A DNA stretch of 64,000 bases from Lanius collurio (taxonomy: Eukaryota; Chordata; Aves; Passeriformes; Laniidae): positions 16,334,720-16,398,719 of the forward strand of contig JACBWW010000008.1 of assembly GCA_020086605.1 (NCBI GenBank). Reading direction: 5' to 3'. Every line of letters begins with the position of its first letter. The first letter of the stretch is position 1. A program made the translations under genes and the position numbers. Below are positions 48,001 through 61,802 of this stretch, piece after piece. The notes under the pieces were generated by a model. That model made no database searches. It was not told the origin of the DNA and saw only the letters and a list, made by a program, of their open reading frames with translations.

Positions 48001-50310
48001 TTGGATTTCTTTTTGGTTGCAGTGTAAAACCTAATTTAATACTTTTGCCATGATTATTTTGAGGTTAATTATTATGTTTTTTCTGATTTTTTTTTTTAAA
48101 TTTTTTAAAAGTTTTCTTTGTTTGTTTGATTTGGTTGATTTTTTTATTTCTTTCTTTATTTTTCCCTTTCCATTTTGCCCTTTTTTACTTCCTTATAACT
48201 ATGTTCAATGCTAATTGATTTTAATTTTTTTTCTTTTTTAACCTATGAATATGGCAAAAGAATGATGTAAGTTGCCACATAAGTATTTTTGTTGAATAAA
48301 TTGCAGATCTTTATTTGTTGATATATTTCAGCATTTAAAGTAATTTGGCCAGCATTATTTAGTGCTTTTTAGAGAAAAACAGCAAAACATTGATAGATCC
48401 TGGAGTGCAAGGAGTGTTTCCAGCTTTCTCATTACTTTGAGATCAGCTGGAGCCTACCCTTCTCATCTGATGAGAAAATGAGAAATATTTGTTCTTGTGA
48501 AGTCTTGTAAAACCTTTGGTTGAAAAATAGTATTAAGATGATTCCAAAATAATCTTTTTTTTTCTCTGAAAGTTTTATGCTTGATTTCAGAAGTTTTCAA
48601 ATGTTTAAAATAATTTGCATCTTCGAGTGAAGATTTTGAAGTAGTGTGGAAGCAGTATTGCACTTCTAAACTGCTTCTAGCACTCCAAGAGCATCAGAAA
48701 CATCAGCATTTGTTATTTGAAAAAAATGACTTAAAAAAAAAATTTAGTACAGTAGCTGTCAGAGAAAATTCCAGACATTCTTAAGTCACTGTTTAAGTGA
48801 GATGAAAATCTTTGAACTGTTCAAGAAGCTTTGAATTTTGTATAATAGAGGTGAAAAACAGGAAAAAAAAATCTATTAGTCATTATAGAATCCAAACCAG
48901 GCTTTAATACTTTGTACAATTTTTTTTTAGAATGGATTATACCCATTGCAGAATGAGGACAATTTTTTTTACTGGTGTTTTTATAACTACCAGGTTGATT
49001 TAAATTTTTTGACTTTTCTAAAATATGCACCTTTTAAAGCCAATACCATAGCCTCAAAAATTATGAAACACTGCAAGAGTGGGAATACTGAAGCTTTGTA
49101 TGCCTGGTTTTGACCTGAACGTACATTCTTTGTGGTGTAGTTTTTCTCTTTGAAATCAGTGTGCGTAGCTGACTTGCATAAAGTACTGCTTTTATATGGG
49201 AGGTACTGGTTCTATCTCCTCTAATCATCCTTAGCTGACCCTATTTTAGTAGAAGTAATGATGCGTCTCAGAAATTGCTCACTTGAGGAGTCCTGTTCAG
49301 ACAGTATAAATGTATCTATTAACATTCTTATGCTCATCTGTAAACACCAAAAATAACTTAGATATCATGAAATTCTACTTAGATAAAACCAGACTAACAA
49401 TATACTTTGCTAAATTTTAGCTTGAGATCTGTGTTGGCCCTTGTGGAAAAGGGATATACACAAAAAAAGCTAGTTTTGAAGGGAAGGATTGGGTCAATTT
49501 TGTCCTGAGGACAGGAATTAGAATTCAAAGTCAGTTTGTAATGCTTGTTTTGCTGATAACTACAGCTCTTTGGATTTTAAATAATTTATCTCTTGCAGAC
49601 AAGAAATATTTTTTTCTATATATTTACCTGAAAGAAAAACAAGAATCAACATATTTAAACTGAAATTAGTGTTAAAATAACTATGGCAATTATCTCATGT
49701 CAGACCATTTAAAACTTTTTGTTATAGTTAATTCACAAGGTAGATAAAATATAATCTGATAGCTTTCTGAAGAGAAGATTGATTCATTTTAGGTATGTAA
49801 CCCTAACTGCCTAAAAACTATAGACTTTTGCAGGAGAGAAAAAAATGTTTTTGGGTTTTATGAGGATGTTTAATTAGTTAGTAAATTTTGATAACTTTTA
49901 CATTAATTTTGGATTTTTGGTTTCTAATATTTTTTTCCCCAGATGTTGTAGCTGTCTTGTTCTCATTCCTAACACTCTGATGTGTGCTTGTGTCTAATTA
50001 TAACTAATCTTTAGTGCTAACATAAATGTGCAAAATTAGATTTGTTAAGAGAGAATTGTAGATTTATCATCCTAATTCAAATTTAAGGAGAGTTGAGATT
50101 ATTGAGTTCAAAGTTGGATTTCCATTATATAAGTTATTTAAAAGTAAGTTAGAAATCAAATAAATTAAATTAAGTTAATTTTTCTTTGCCTCAAGAAAGA
50201 CTTCTTTGTCAGAACATTGAGGATGGCAATCTCAACAATAAACAGGTGCATTTGAATGAGTTTTACTAGTGACACCCTCTCAAGTATTTAATTGTTTTGG
50301 TTCCTAGAAG
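45046..50310 (+). other. ADAMTS6: ADAMTS6 intron
   Basis: A 5.3 kb AT-rich intron with a T-rich tract near 48075-48240. I see no genes or clear mobile elements. It ends in a tandem acceptor (TAGAAG at 50305-50310). Confidence 0.85.
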
Positions 50311-50525
50311 ACCTCACAAGAAGCGGCAAACCTTGGTGGATGAATGATGCATCTGCTTTTCCAGCTTCACTTCCAGTCAATGAAACACTGAGTAGTCGCA
50401 TTCGGCAGAAGAGATCTGTAAGCCTTGAACGGTTTGTGGAAACGCTGGTGGTAGCAGACAAAATGATGGTGGGATACCATGGTCGCAAAGACATTGAGCA
50501 CTACATTTTGAGTGTAATGAATATT
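50311..50525 (+). CDS. ADAMTS6: ADAMTS6 coding exon 4 (furin site, catalytic start)
   Basis: A 215-base exon, residues 211-282. It reads [14 protein letters not shown], an N-linked site NET, the furin site RIRQKR (cleavage expected after residue 245), then [19 protein letters not shown] and ILSVMNI at the start of the metalloprotease domain. I use the AG at 50309-50310, which yields VSDLT as in human VSDFT. Using the AG at 50306-50307 would add one Glu. Donor ATT/GTAAGT. Confidence 0.96.
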
Positions 50526-51680
<1,155 letters not shown>

Positions 51681-54600
51681 TAGTTGCAAAGTAATATACT
51701 TGGTAGGTAACCTTAAGAGGAGGAAAATTAATTGATGGCTTGTCTTAAATATATCAAATTATGAAAGTTTAGATTAAGAATTTAGAGCAGGAAGATCTGC
51801 AAATCACTTGCTTCTGCTGTTATTTTCACTTCGTAATTGCCAATGCAAAGTATTACAGTAAAAAAGATTGATCCTATTGAATATTTTATACTTTGATAAT
51901 TGAAAAGAGCTAATAAGATTGTGGAGAACAAAACAGAATGAAAAATGTTTTGTTAACCATTTAAAGTGTTTTTGTAAGAATTTCAAGCCAGAACTTCAGC
52001 TAGTGTAATAGTATTTCTCTGAAAACAGGTTCTTGCAGATTCCGGCAATATGAGACTCTGCTTTGTAGCTGGTTTGATTTATTATGCTTAATTAAGATGA
52101 GAACTGACAATTTTAATAGGTAGTTTCAAAGCCTGCATATATGCCCATTTGTTTGCTTCTATTTCACTGCTACTGTGATGAATTCAACAAAACCTGCACT
52201 GTAATCTTGTGATCCTGATAAAGGCATTTGTGTCTGTCCCTTTGCAGTTAGGGGTAGACAACTGTACTTTAATAGGAGATAAGTCTCACTGTTGTTTAAG
52301 GGCACTGTTTATTCTTTACTGTTTTGTTTAAGTAGCAGCAAGTAGCAGCTCTAATTTGGATTATATTTTTATTATGATTTCTCCTTTCCAGGACAAATTC
52401 TGTACTGTTCTGTACGTAACCAATTTTGGAATCACTGCATTCACTGCAGAAAAATTGAAGTAATGATTAAAATAATGCATCTTCTGTATAATTTTGCATA
52501 AAAGTTGTGAAAGTTTGTTTTTTTTTTCCTGAGGGAGGTGGTGTTTTTTGTTAGTTTTGTTTTGCATAATGAACAAACTATTTTTATTTTTGAGAGGAAA
52601 TAGAAGCTAGTGAATCACTTGCATGTATTTTGTATTCGTATTTCAGATATAATTATTATGTATGGTCTTAAATAGTAAAATTCAGAGTGTTAAAATGGTG
52701 GAGTGATTCAGAAAGCTTCTACATTTCAAGAAGTACAAAAAAAGATTGAAGTCTAATACAAATGAATGAAATTAAAAACAAAATAATTGCATTTTAATGT
52801 CTTAATTTTTTACAAAGGCTTTTGTTTATGATCAGTTTTTTGCATATAAGTAACTTCTTCACTAGGACTTGCGAAACTGAATGTGTCTTTACAGCTTTGC
52901 TACACATTAAACTTTTACTGGTGTAATTTAGGCGAGAGAAAAAGGGTAATCCATGGGTGATATCATTGTGTCAGTTGAAGCCCTTCAATATGCATAAGTT
53001 GTATTGGCTACTCTGTATTTATACTGCTATGCCTGACTAACCTGACACTTTGTTGGTGTTATTCTGGCACTACAAATCACAGTTGTTTTCTGTCACAGTT
53101 GTGCTTTAATATGTTTTATTACTGTATATTCTGTACTGGCTTCCCTGATGTGGTAGGATATTCCCAGTGTAGTTACGAAGAAGCTCTGTGTTCCAGACAA
53201 AAGCTTAAGCCAGTGTTAACTCGTAGGCCTCTAACTGTAAAAGTAGGAAATTTTGAGAGAACATTAGTAACACCTATTGAAAATAACTTTTTTTCATCAA
53301 AACACAGTAAATACTGAGTATTTTTTTTATTCTTTATTGTTGGGGGCTATAATTATCTCAGTGTATAGCATGTGTATGCTGTCTTTTAAAAGGGGTGTAA
53401 TAATTTTATAACTTCCTAGTTTACTTCTAAGAAGTTTCCACTTCCAAGTATATACCTATATTTTAAATCGACAAAGTACCTCAGGCTAGTAATACCTGCC
53501 TTTATAAAGTTCCCTTAAATATGCTTTCACAACAAAATGCTTCTATTCATTTATTTATATAATAATTATAATTCCTTAAAATTATCATAAGGGCTATGCC
53601 AATTGATTTGAGTGGATAAATCAAGCTTTTACTGAAATTGCTAGCTATCTTGACTCTTACTTATAAAATGAGTCATCCTATGTGAAAAATAGGTAGCTCT
53701 TTTTTGAGTTGAAATAAGTAAAGACAAATTTATATTCATACAAACATGTAAGTCCACTAACTTTAATAATTCTAAATGAATTACTGAAATGGAGATATAC
53801 TTGTTTTCATTCTATTGTCTATCTTCCACTTGATGAACCAGATTTAAGGCATTATAGGTGAAAAGAGAAGGATAGAGCTATGGTTCTTTAAATTCATGAT
53901 ATTCTGGAGAGGTCTTTAATAATCATGTCTATCCAAAGGAATTTGAGCCTATAGTACCAAACATTAGGATACTTTTTAGCCACTCCAATAGTATTTTGAA
54001 AGCAGTTTCCTGAATCTTTCCCACTGATGCTGCTCTGCTTTGTATGGAGTAATTACATTTTTATTGACTTTGACACTGGAATCAATTTTTACTCATTGTG
54101 TGTACTTGTTTTTTATGGAAAGTAGGAAAGTTTCAGTTCAACATTATGAATAGTTTTGTGTTGATTAAAACCAGATTTTTCAGTAAGTAATTTGATGTAT
54201 TTGAAAATATTACCTAGTCCTAGCTAAGTGTTTAAGTTTGCAACAACAACATTTATCTGAATTGTGGGGCAAAGGTTTTAAGAAGATGAGTCATTATCTT
54301 CAACCACATAAATGAAGACAACATGTCAGCTTTTCTTTGCAATTCTTCCATGTTGTTTTCCAAGATGTCTGATCTGGGAAAAACAATATTAAGGCTGCTC
54401 GTTCCCCAGTGATGTCTGTTTGACCAATGCAGATACAACGCAGTTTGTATCCTAGACAAGCTGTATGCTAAGACCAGGTAGCCTCACTGGAGTGGAGGTA
54501 TGCCAAACTGATCTCTTGAGTCCCATGGAGGTGTTGCCATGCCCACTAAGCCACTAGTCTTTGGACAAGAGCCTGGTGTTTGGTGCCTGGTGTATGGGCC

Positions 54601-57600
54601 TATCTGTCGTGGTCCTGCAGCCACCCTGCAGGGTAGATATTTTACTAGGTGTGTAGGGAGTTGTAGAAAACTTCTTATTTACTAATGAAAAATAATGCAG
54701 ACCAGAGACTGGTCTAAGTAAGTCCTTATATTGTGTACCACCTGCATTTTTCCCATAAGAGAATATTTAAGTCTCAGACTTCAGTGTTTTATCCTGAAAT
54801 TGTCCAAGTTGGGTTCTTGGAGGCAGGTGAAAGTAAAATACTTCGCAGACAGACTTGAAGTATGAGGTTGATTAATGGTATAAAGCTGTTAAGACAATGT
54901 TGCCTTTTTTTGGTGACGATTTTAGATAAACCTAATGAATCCTTAAAATTATTTTGTACTACAAAATAGTAAAAGTAGGAGAAAAACTTGTATGGATCTT
55001 TAATCTCAAATCCTTTGGTAAAAAAAAAAAAGGTCTTGCCTTTGGCTCCTGTGTTCCTGCACCATTATGTGATAATCTTTAAGAAATAGAGTCTCCATAG
55101 ACTACAAATCCACAAAACTTAAGAGCTACAGTGCACAGCTGTTATTTTATTTTTACTAATGTTTTGAACAAAGCTCCTTTTCCTTTTCAGTCAGTTGCTT
55201 CCTTCGCTTGATCTTAAAGATCATAAAGTAGGAATTGTGATATTCCTTAGCCATACTTTTTTAAACTATACATTATGAGCAGAACTATTCCTTTTCTTGT
55301 GTACCTGCGCAGAATGGTAAAGACCAGAGGGCTGGTTTCTAGGTTACACTTTGTATCAGGATTGAGAAGGTGAAAATTTTTTTAAAATGCCTTTTGTTTT
55401 TCTTTTAGACAGTAAGAGTTCTCAAGTGCTACATTTCTCTGTAGCTCAAGAGAGTTAGTTTGATTTGTCCAGGTACTAAATAGTTGTTTGTCCAAAGGAT
55501 ATGTGACTGACTCTCTAAACTTTGCAGCAATAGAGTGTTTTGCTGCTGAGAGGAAGATTAGTTTGCCTCCTGGTGTGTACGTAAATCAAGTAAAAAGGTG
55601 TACCAGACAGGCCATAGAAAGGAAGGTTTCAGGGGGAAGTTGAGGTGTGTATCTTTAAAAGGACAGAATCTGGTCTTTGAGCTGCAGTCGTTTTAAACAG
55701 AGAAACACTTGAAACCTCACTCACTTAAGGAGACAGTACTTCTCAAAAATTGTTGAATGAAATGTCATCTACTGTTGATAGTTCACACACCATGAGTTTG
55801 TTTTACGTTTTTAGAAGAATACAAATTCACTCTACTTGACAAAAGCATTAAGATCTCTTTGCAGCTAGGGTGCTTTTATGGGAACATTCCTTACAAAATG
55901 CTTACTGGAATTAATTTTAAGACTGTAAACCTGTGTGGTTTTTTGTAGATACACCTTCTGAAATTCTTGACTTAAAATACCTTGAAATACAAAAATCTTT
56001 TACTTGGATTGAAATCCACTTAAGTTCACAAGTGGTTTACTACTTTAGCAACAATTAATTCCACAGCCCCACTGAACTGATACTGTTGGAAGAATCCTTA
56101 TTTGATTGAATAAAGAATCGGAGCTATAAATTATTTTTATTGATTAAGTCAAATACACCTGGATTTGCAGTTGTACTGGTGAGAGTGAAAGTGTTCAGTA
56201 CCACAGATGGTATATTTTTTCTATTTGTCTGGGTCTTAAGTGGGTTTGTATATGTTAATTCTCTGAGACAGTCAATGAGCTCTCTCTTACACTTGTATTT
56301 TTGCCAGGTACCACTGTACATGTAACTCATTAAATAGGTGTATTGCTAAGCAGTGTGGTATGGCTGCTGTTAGCATCAACACCAGTATTAGTATGCAGCA
56401 TTTCTCTAGCAACCCTATTGAAGTCCATATGGGAGGCATTAGCATTGTTACACAGTTGGTGGTTTTTTCAAGTCTTTGACAGAACTGCTTTATGTTTGTT
56501 GTATATATATAAAAGATTAATTTCAAAATGCTTCAGTCAGTTGGTTCCTCATTCATGTGCCCTTATGGGTAAGGGGCACTTTCATTTGTCTCTGAGATGC
56601 ATCCAAGTTGCAGGCCAATGCTGCCTGTTTTTCTTAAGGGGCAGAAAGTATATTTAAATGGCAGCAATTCTAAACTCCTTGTAAGTCTTGTGGTTCATAA
56701 TCTAAGAACAGAAATGTTTCTGACATTGCTGTAGATACTCAAGAGGAACAAAACGTTTCTTGTTTCATTTTGCATACCTGTGTAGAGCTGACCACAATCA
56801 TGCCTTTCATTTTTTTTTAATAACTTTAGGAGTTTTTAGGCAGCTGGGGATGGTTTTGTAGTTCCATTGTCCAGATAGCAGTCCTAAAAGGAAATTTGTT
56901 TAATGGACACTGTTGCCCTTTTTCATGTCAGTTGCCTATAGGTTGGTAATATATTTTTATTCTGTAATAGTAAATAACATTCCCACATCAGGTTCTGTAC
57001 TAGTTAAGGCATTTGGTAGTGAGATGAGGCCAGCCAGCCAGGACTCTGCACATTCCTTTTTCTCCTGCAGGTCCCAAGATTGTTATGCTGCTTTTCTGAG
57101 GCATTTCCCCACTTTTCTTCTGGGCTTCTTAACTTCTTACAAAGATTCCTCTTTTATACAAGGCACTCTTACCGTGCTCTGTGAGCACAATTTCCTAGCT
57201 TTGTCCAATAAATCTGTAGATCTGAAGCATTTCTGTTCTCATGAAGCCTTATCTCTGTTCCTTATCCTGTGGCTAATTCCTCTGTTAGTGAGAAGAGTTC
57301 CAATTTCAAGCATTAATTATGTGTCTTGTTTCTCACTTACTTGACTCTGAAGTCCATTAAGCAGTTTTCACCCTTGTTTATTGTGTAGCCTTTTAGTTTG
57401 TTCTACTGAAGTTCCTTGAGATGAATTTAAGCCCCTGACAGGAGACTGTGTTTCCGTATTTGATTTTTGTGCAAAAATTGTAAGTGTGCATTGACATAGT
57501 TTTCTTGTGACCACATGTGTAAGATTACTTCACTGAGGGAGAGGTTTGAAAAGCTGATGTTCAAAAAAAAAGGCATATATTGCCCTTAGTATGTGTCTCT

Positions 57601-59916
57601 GCAGATAGGTAAGGTATAAGGAGCCAGCTTTCCAAATGGTAGCACTAAATTCCCATTCATCTTTTTTTTCAGGGAATTGAAGGGATCTAAGAGGAAAAAA
57701 TGTATCTGCATTTTCAAAATTATGTATTTGGGGAAAAAAACCCCAAACAAAATTGAAATGTACTGAGGCTCTGCTCAGCAGACTGAGGAGAGTGAGGCAT
57801 TTTATTTTGTGTATGGTGCTTCTCACAGGAGTATTAACCCCAAGGTTTCTATACAGGATATATTCCTTACACTCCTTGTTAGAGACCTGCTACTGCCACT
57901 TTAATCAGTCATGTTGCTAGATAGTGAACCATGTTTGGGGTCTTTGCTATCTGTTAAGGCATATGCTTTGGAATGATGACCCTAAGATTGACAAAAGAGA
58001 AATTGTGACTGAGACATGCAGCATAACAACTGTGAGCCATTACAGCAGTACATGATCTGTATGTAGATGATTCAAGATAAATCTGGGTCTATAGCTATGT
58101 TCCAAGATTGCAAGTGCTGTGGGGGGAAAAACCTATTCAAAGGTCACAGGGAAGAATTCTCTGTTATCCATTTTCTGTGTGTCTTTTTTGAGGTGAGAGT
58201 CTGTAGGCTGTGACATGATAGAAATCAATAGATAACACAGGCAACAGAAGAAAACAGGAAGTAGTTGAGAATCAATAAAATCCCTTGGCATGTTATGCAA
58301 TTCCTCATTCTGTGACAGTTATAACGTTGTTGGGTGGGTTTTTTTATTCCTCCACCTCATGTTAGCAGAATAAGGTTAGAAATATAGTTCAGGTGTCCAC
58401 TCTTGGCTGAGAAATTTTTTTTGTTAGTACTTTTTTGTTTGGGTTTGGGTTTTGTTTTTTTTTTTTTTTGAGGGATAGATTGGGGTAAATTTTATCTTTA
58501 AACTTTATTCCTAGATTTTGTAGCTGAAAGGAATCAAATAGACTGTAGGATTTGAGAGAACTCCTGTGGAACAATAAAGTAGCTAGAATGGGAATCTGAA
58601 AAACTCCTTATTGCATGGCAAATGTCAACCAGCAGGTTATTTGCAGCTAATTAACAAGCACAACGTGTGAGTGGAATGTTTTCTAATCGATAAAAAGGCT
58701 GTTGTTTTTAATTTCTGATTACATTAGTTGACTCTTAGTGTACAGTTGGTTAGCTACAAGATGTGGATTCTGATTTAGTTGATAAAATTTGAGTCTGTGA
58801 GGGTGAAAGGATGGAAAAGGTATAAGGTTTATCCAGAGTTTACCTAATCCATTCCAGATGGACAAAATGTATTTGAAGTGTGCTTTATTTAATACCAAAT
58901 CCAGAAGAGTGACCAATGTTGTGGAGTAGAGCTCAGAATTTTATGCTCTGACTTGAAGTCTGAAAGTTCTTTTCTTTTTAGTTTTTTATTTTATTGATTA
59001 AAATAAATGATACTGAATTAAAAGACTTAATAAAAATAATGTTCTTCTCTCTCAACTGAAGACAGAAATTTTGAATGTAATCCCACAAGCTTATTTTAAG
59101 ATGTCCTCACTGAGGGGAGCTGGTTACACACCTGATGATTTTCTGAATTGGAAAACTTGAGAATATCAACACACAGGATGAGCAATGCAACACATAACTC
59201 CTCCAGTTAAAGTCTTCCTCTAAATGTGGAAATAAAACTTTTGGCAATTAAAAATGCATCAGGATAAACCTATAAAATGCCAAACTACATATGCTGTTGA
59301 GAGTAATGGTATGTTAATGTCTTCTGTAGTTTACAAATAAATGTTTCCATTTTTACTGTAGACTTACTAGAGAAAAAAAATCCAGTGAAAAATACCTTTT
59401 TATGCTCTATTTCACCCCCCGTTGGTTTTTTTTTTTTTCTCCAGGCATTCACCTTCTGAGTTGCACAAAGGGTCATAAAACTATTGAAATTATAGTTTTT
59501 CCAGGAAATGTTTGGTGGTAATAGTTTGGGATATCTGCTAGAACACTCAGTTACTGCTTGGCCAGATATCTGACAAAGGGCTTTCTAGCAGTTTGAAATG
59601 TTGTATTTTGCTTTATTTTTTAAAATGAAGTACATAACTTGTTTAAAAATCTCTCATTTTAAAGTTTTCTTCATAGTCTAAGTAGAATCCTTACCTTCTA
59701 TGTTTCTCCTTTCTCTTGCTCAAGTATAATATTGGGGCTGTTACTATTTTCATAACCTACAATGACTGTCAGAATAATGCATTTGTTAGTGAGTATTTTG
59801 TTTCTCATTCTTAACAATCCAGAAGAACATATCAGGTGAATTTATTCACGGGATTTTCACCAATTTTGGATCTTGTCTGTGATCTGTTGCATAAATGCTT
59901 TCTCTTGCCAAACATG

Positions 59917-59932
59917 AATATATATATATATA
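59917..59932. repeat. AT dinucleotide repeat
   Basis: Eight AT units followed by an ACAC stretch; likely polymorphic. Confidence 0.8.
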
Positions 59933-61802
59933 CACACTACATTTTCATGTTTTCTTCACATTTTAAACATGAGTCTGGACTATTTAGCTCAGCTTTACAG
60001 CTACCTTTTATTAGATTGGTTATATATAAGAGTACATTAAAAATGTGGTTTTAATTAGGACACTGGTTTTAAATTCATTATTTTAGTGGCAGCATCATAT
60101 CTATTTAGTTTTAGTATTCACTGTTCTCTAGTTTCTGCTAATTTACACCAGTCTTTCCTAATGAAGGGCATGATTCTTTATGTTTTGAGGTCAGTTGCAG
60201 CATACCCATTATTTCAGTTGGATCTGGATAAGATTTCAATTTGAGTTCATGACTGGTTCATTTTAATTATACAAACAGTGAAGTAAAACCTAAACTGAGC
60301 ACTGTCTGTTCCATGCTACTTAAAACTTTCTGAAAAATGTTGCAGTGAAATAATAAAGTAATGTGCGTCAGTGTCTTAACCTTTTTTAAATTAGGTATGG
60401 TATTTTCTCTTCTGAAGAGTTTCCATTTCTATATTAAGTTCATGGCTTTTATAAACTTCCTAACTAATTTTTTAGTATATTCAATGTGTTAAGTTTACTT
60501 TCCAAAGTGATTAGCACTACTTACAGTGGGTTTTTTTGATTATTTCTTTTCCCTCCTGCTTGCTTGTTCTCAGTGAATTCACAGCAAAGTGACCCTTGAA
60601 GGGAAGTGTCTGGAAATTTTCCAGTCAAAGAGCAGGTGTGAATAGGCAGGAGCAGAGGATATTACAGAATCATCTCAAGTAAAGAAATAAATTGTAGTTC
60701 ATGTCTGCAGTTGTAACTGTTGTGTTTCACTTTCATAATGTATGATGAAATGTAACTTTAATAGCTATTAAAATTCTGACAGAACTGAATGGTAGAAGTC
60801 AAGTAAAAATCTGCTGTTAAAATTCCATGCTTGAATATTTTGTAATTGGCGTGCTGAACTAATCACATGTGCTGGGTTAATTGGTACTGAAGCCGATTGT
60901 GAAATCAGATCTGCTAAACAAGAGATAAATTTTTTCGTTCAACTCAAATAAAATAAAACTCTTTTGCTTTCAGCTCAAATACAAATATTTTAATGAATGA
61001 GAAATTTGATAGACAAAATAAGAAACCACATTTGTTTACACGTGGTTTATTCAGAATTAAATTACTGCCTGTGTTGCATTCCCAATTATTTCCTTAACTG
61101 ACACTTCTACTTTTCTAAAGATACATGTTTTACAGTCATTGCTGTATGAAGTAAGTGTAAAACTTATGTTATGCAGTCTTTGTTATAGAAAGTTAACTCT
61201 GGAAAATATGGTTGGTGGGATATAAAGACTTGAGATAACACTGAGAACTAACTGAAATTCTGGTCAAACTATTTATTTTGTCACAGCCTGTGAAAAAGCA
61301 GTGGTCTGGCAGACTGTAAAGCACTAAGAGTGCAATTATAAACACATTTAATGACTAGCAAGTCTTATGTAGATTTGCTCTTTTACATACTATATTCCAG
61401 TTCCTCCTACCATTATTTTTCCTGTTTTCTTTTATTGCTGCCGCATTGACCTATTATCAGCAGATTAAATTGTGGCAGTGGGAGTATTCTAACTGGGAAT
61501 ATAAGCCACAAATGCAACAATTTCTGTGGTTTTTTTAATTACTTAATTCTTACTTATTTCTAGATTTGTAAATCTTTGAACTTCTGAATTCTAGCCTTTA
61601 TGAGCTATATGTCTTCTCATCAATATAACACAGGCCAGTAATAACATCATCAACACTGTGAATAAAACAATCTCTTCTACTGCTGCATCATCAAATATCA
61701 TTCTCAGATCACTAGTCATTCATTAAACATCCAAACAGGCACTTACACAAAACTCTAGATACTCCTAGTTTAATCTATTTCAATTTCATACAATTTCAAA
61801 TC

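Noticed and set aside
53099..53317. Possible next ADAMTS6 exon
   Set aside because: The open frame lacks the Cys-rich and HExxH zinc-site sequence expected next, and its borders do not fit the phase left by the 51604 donor.
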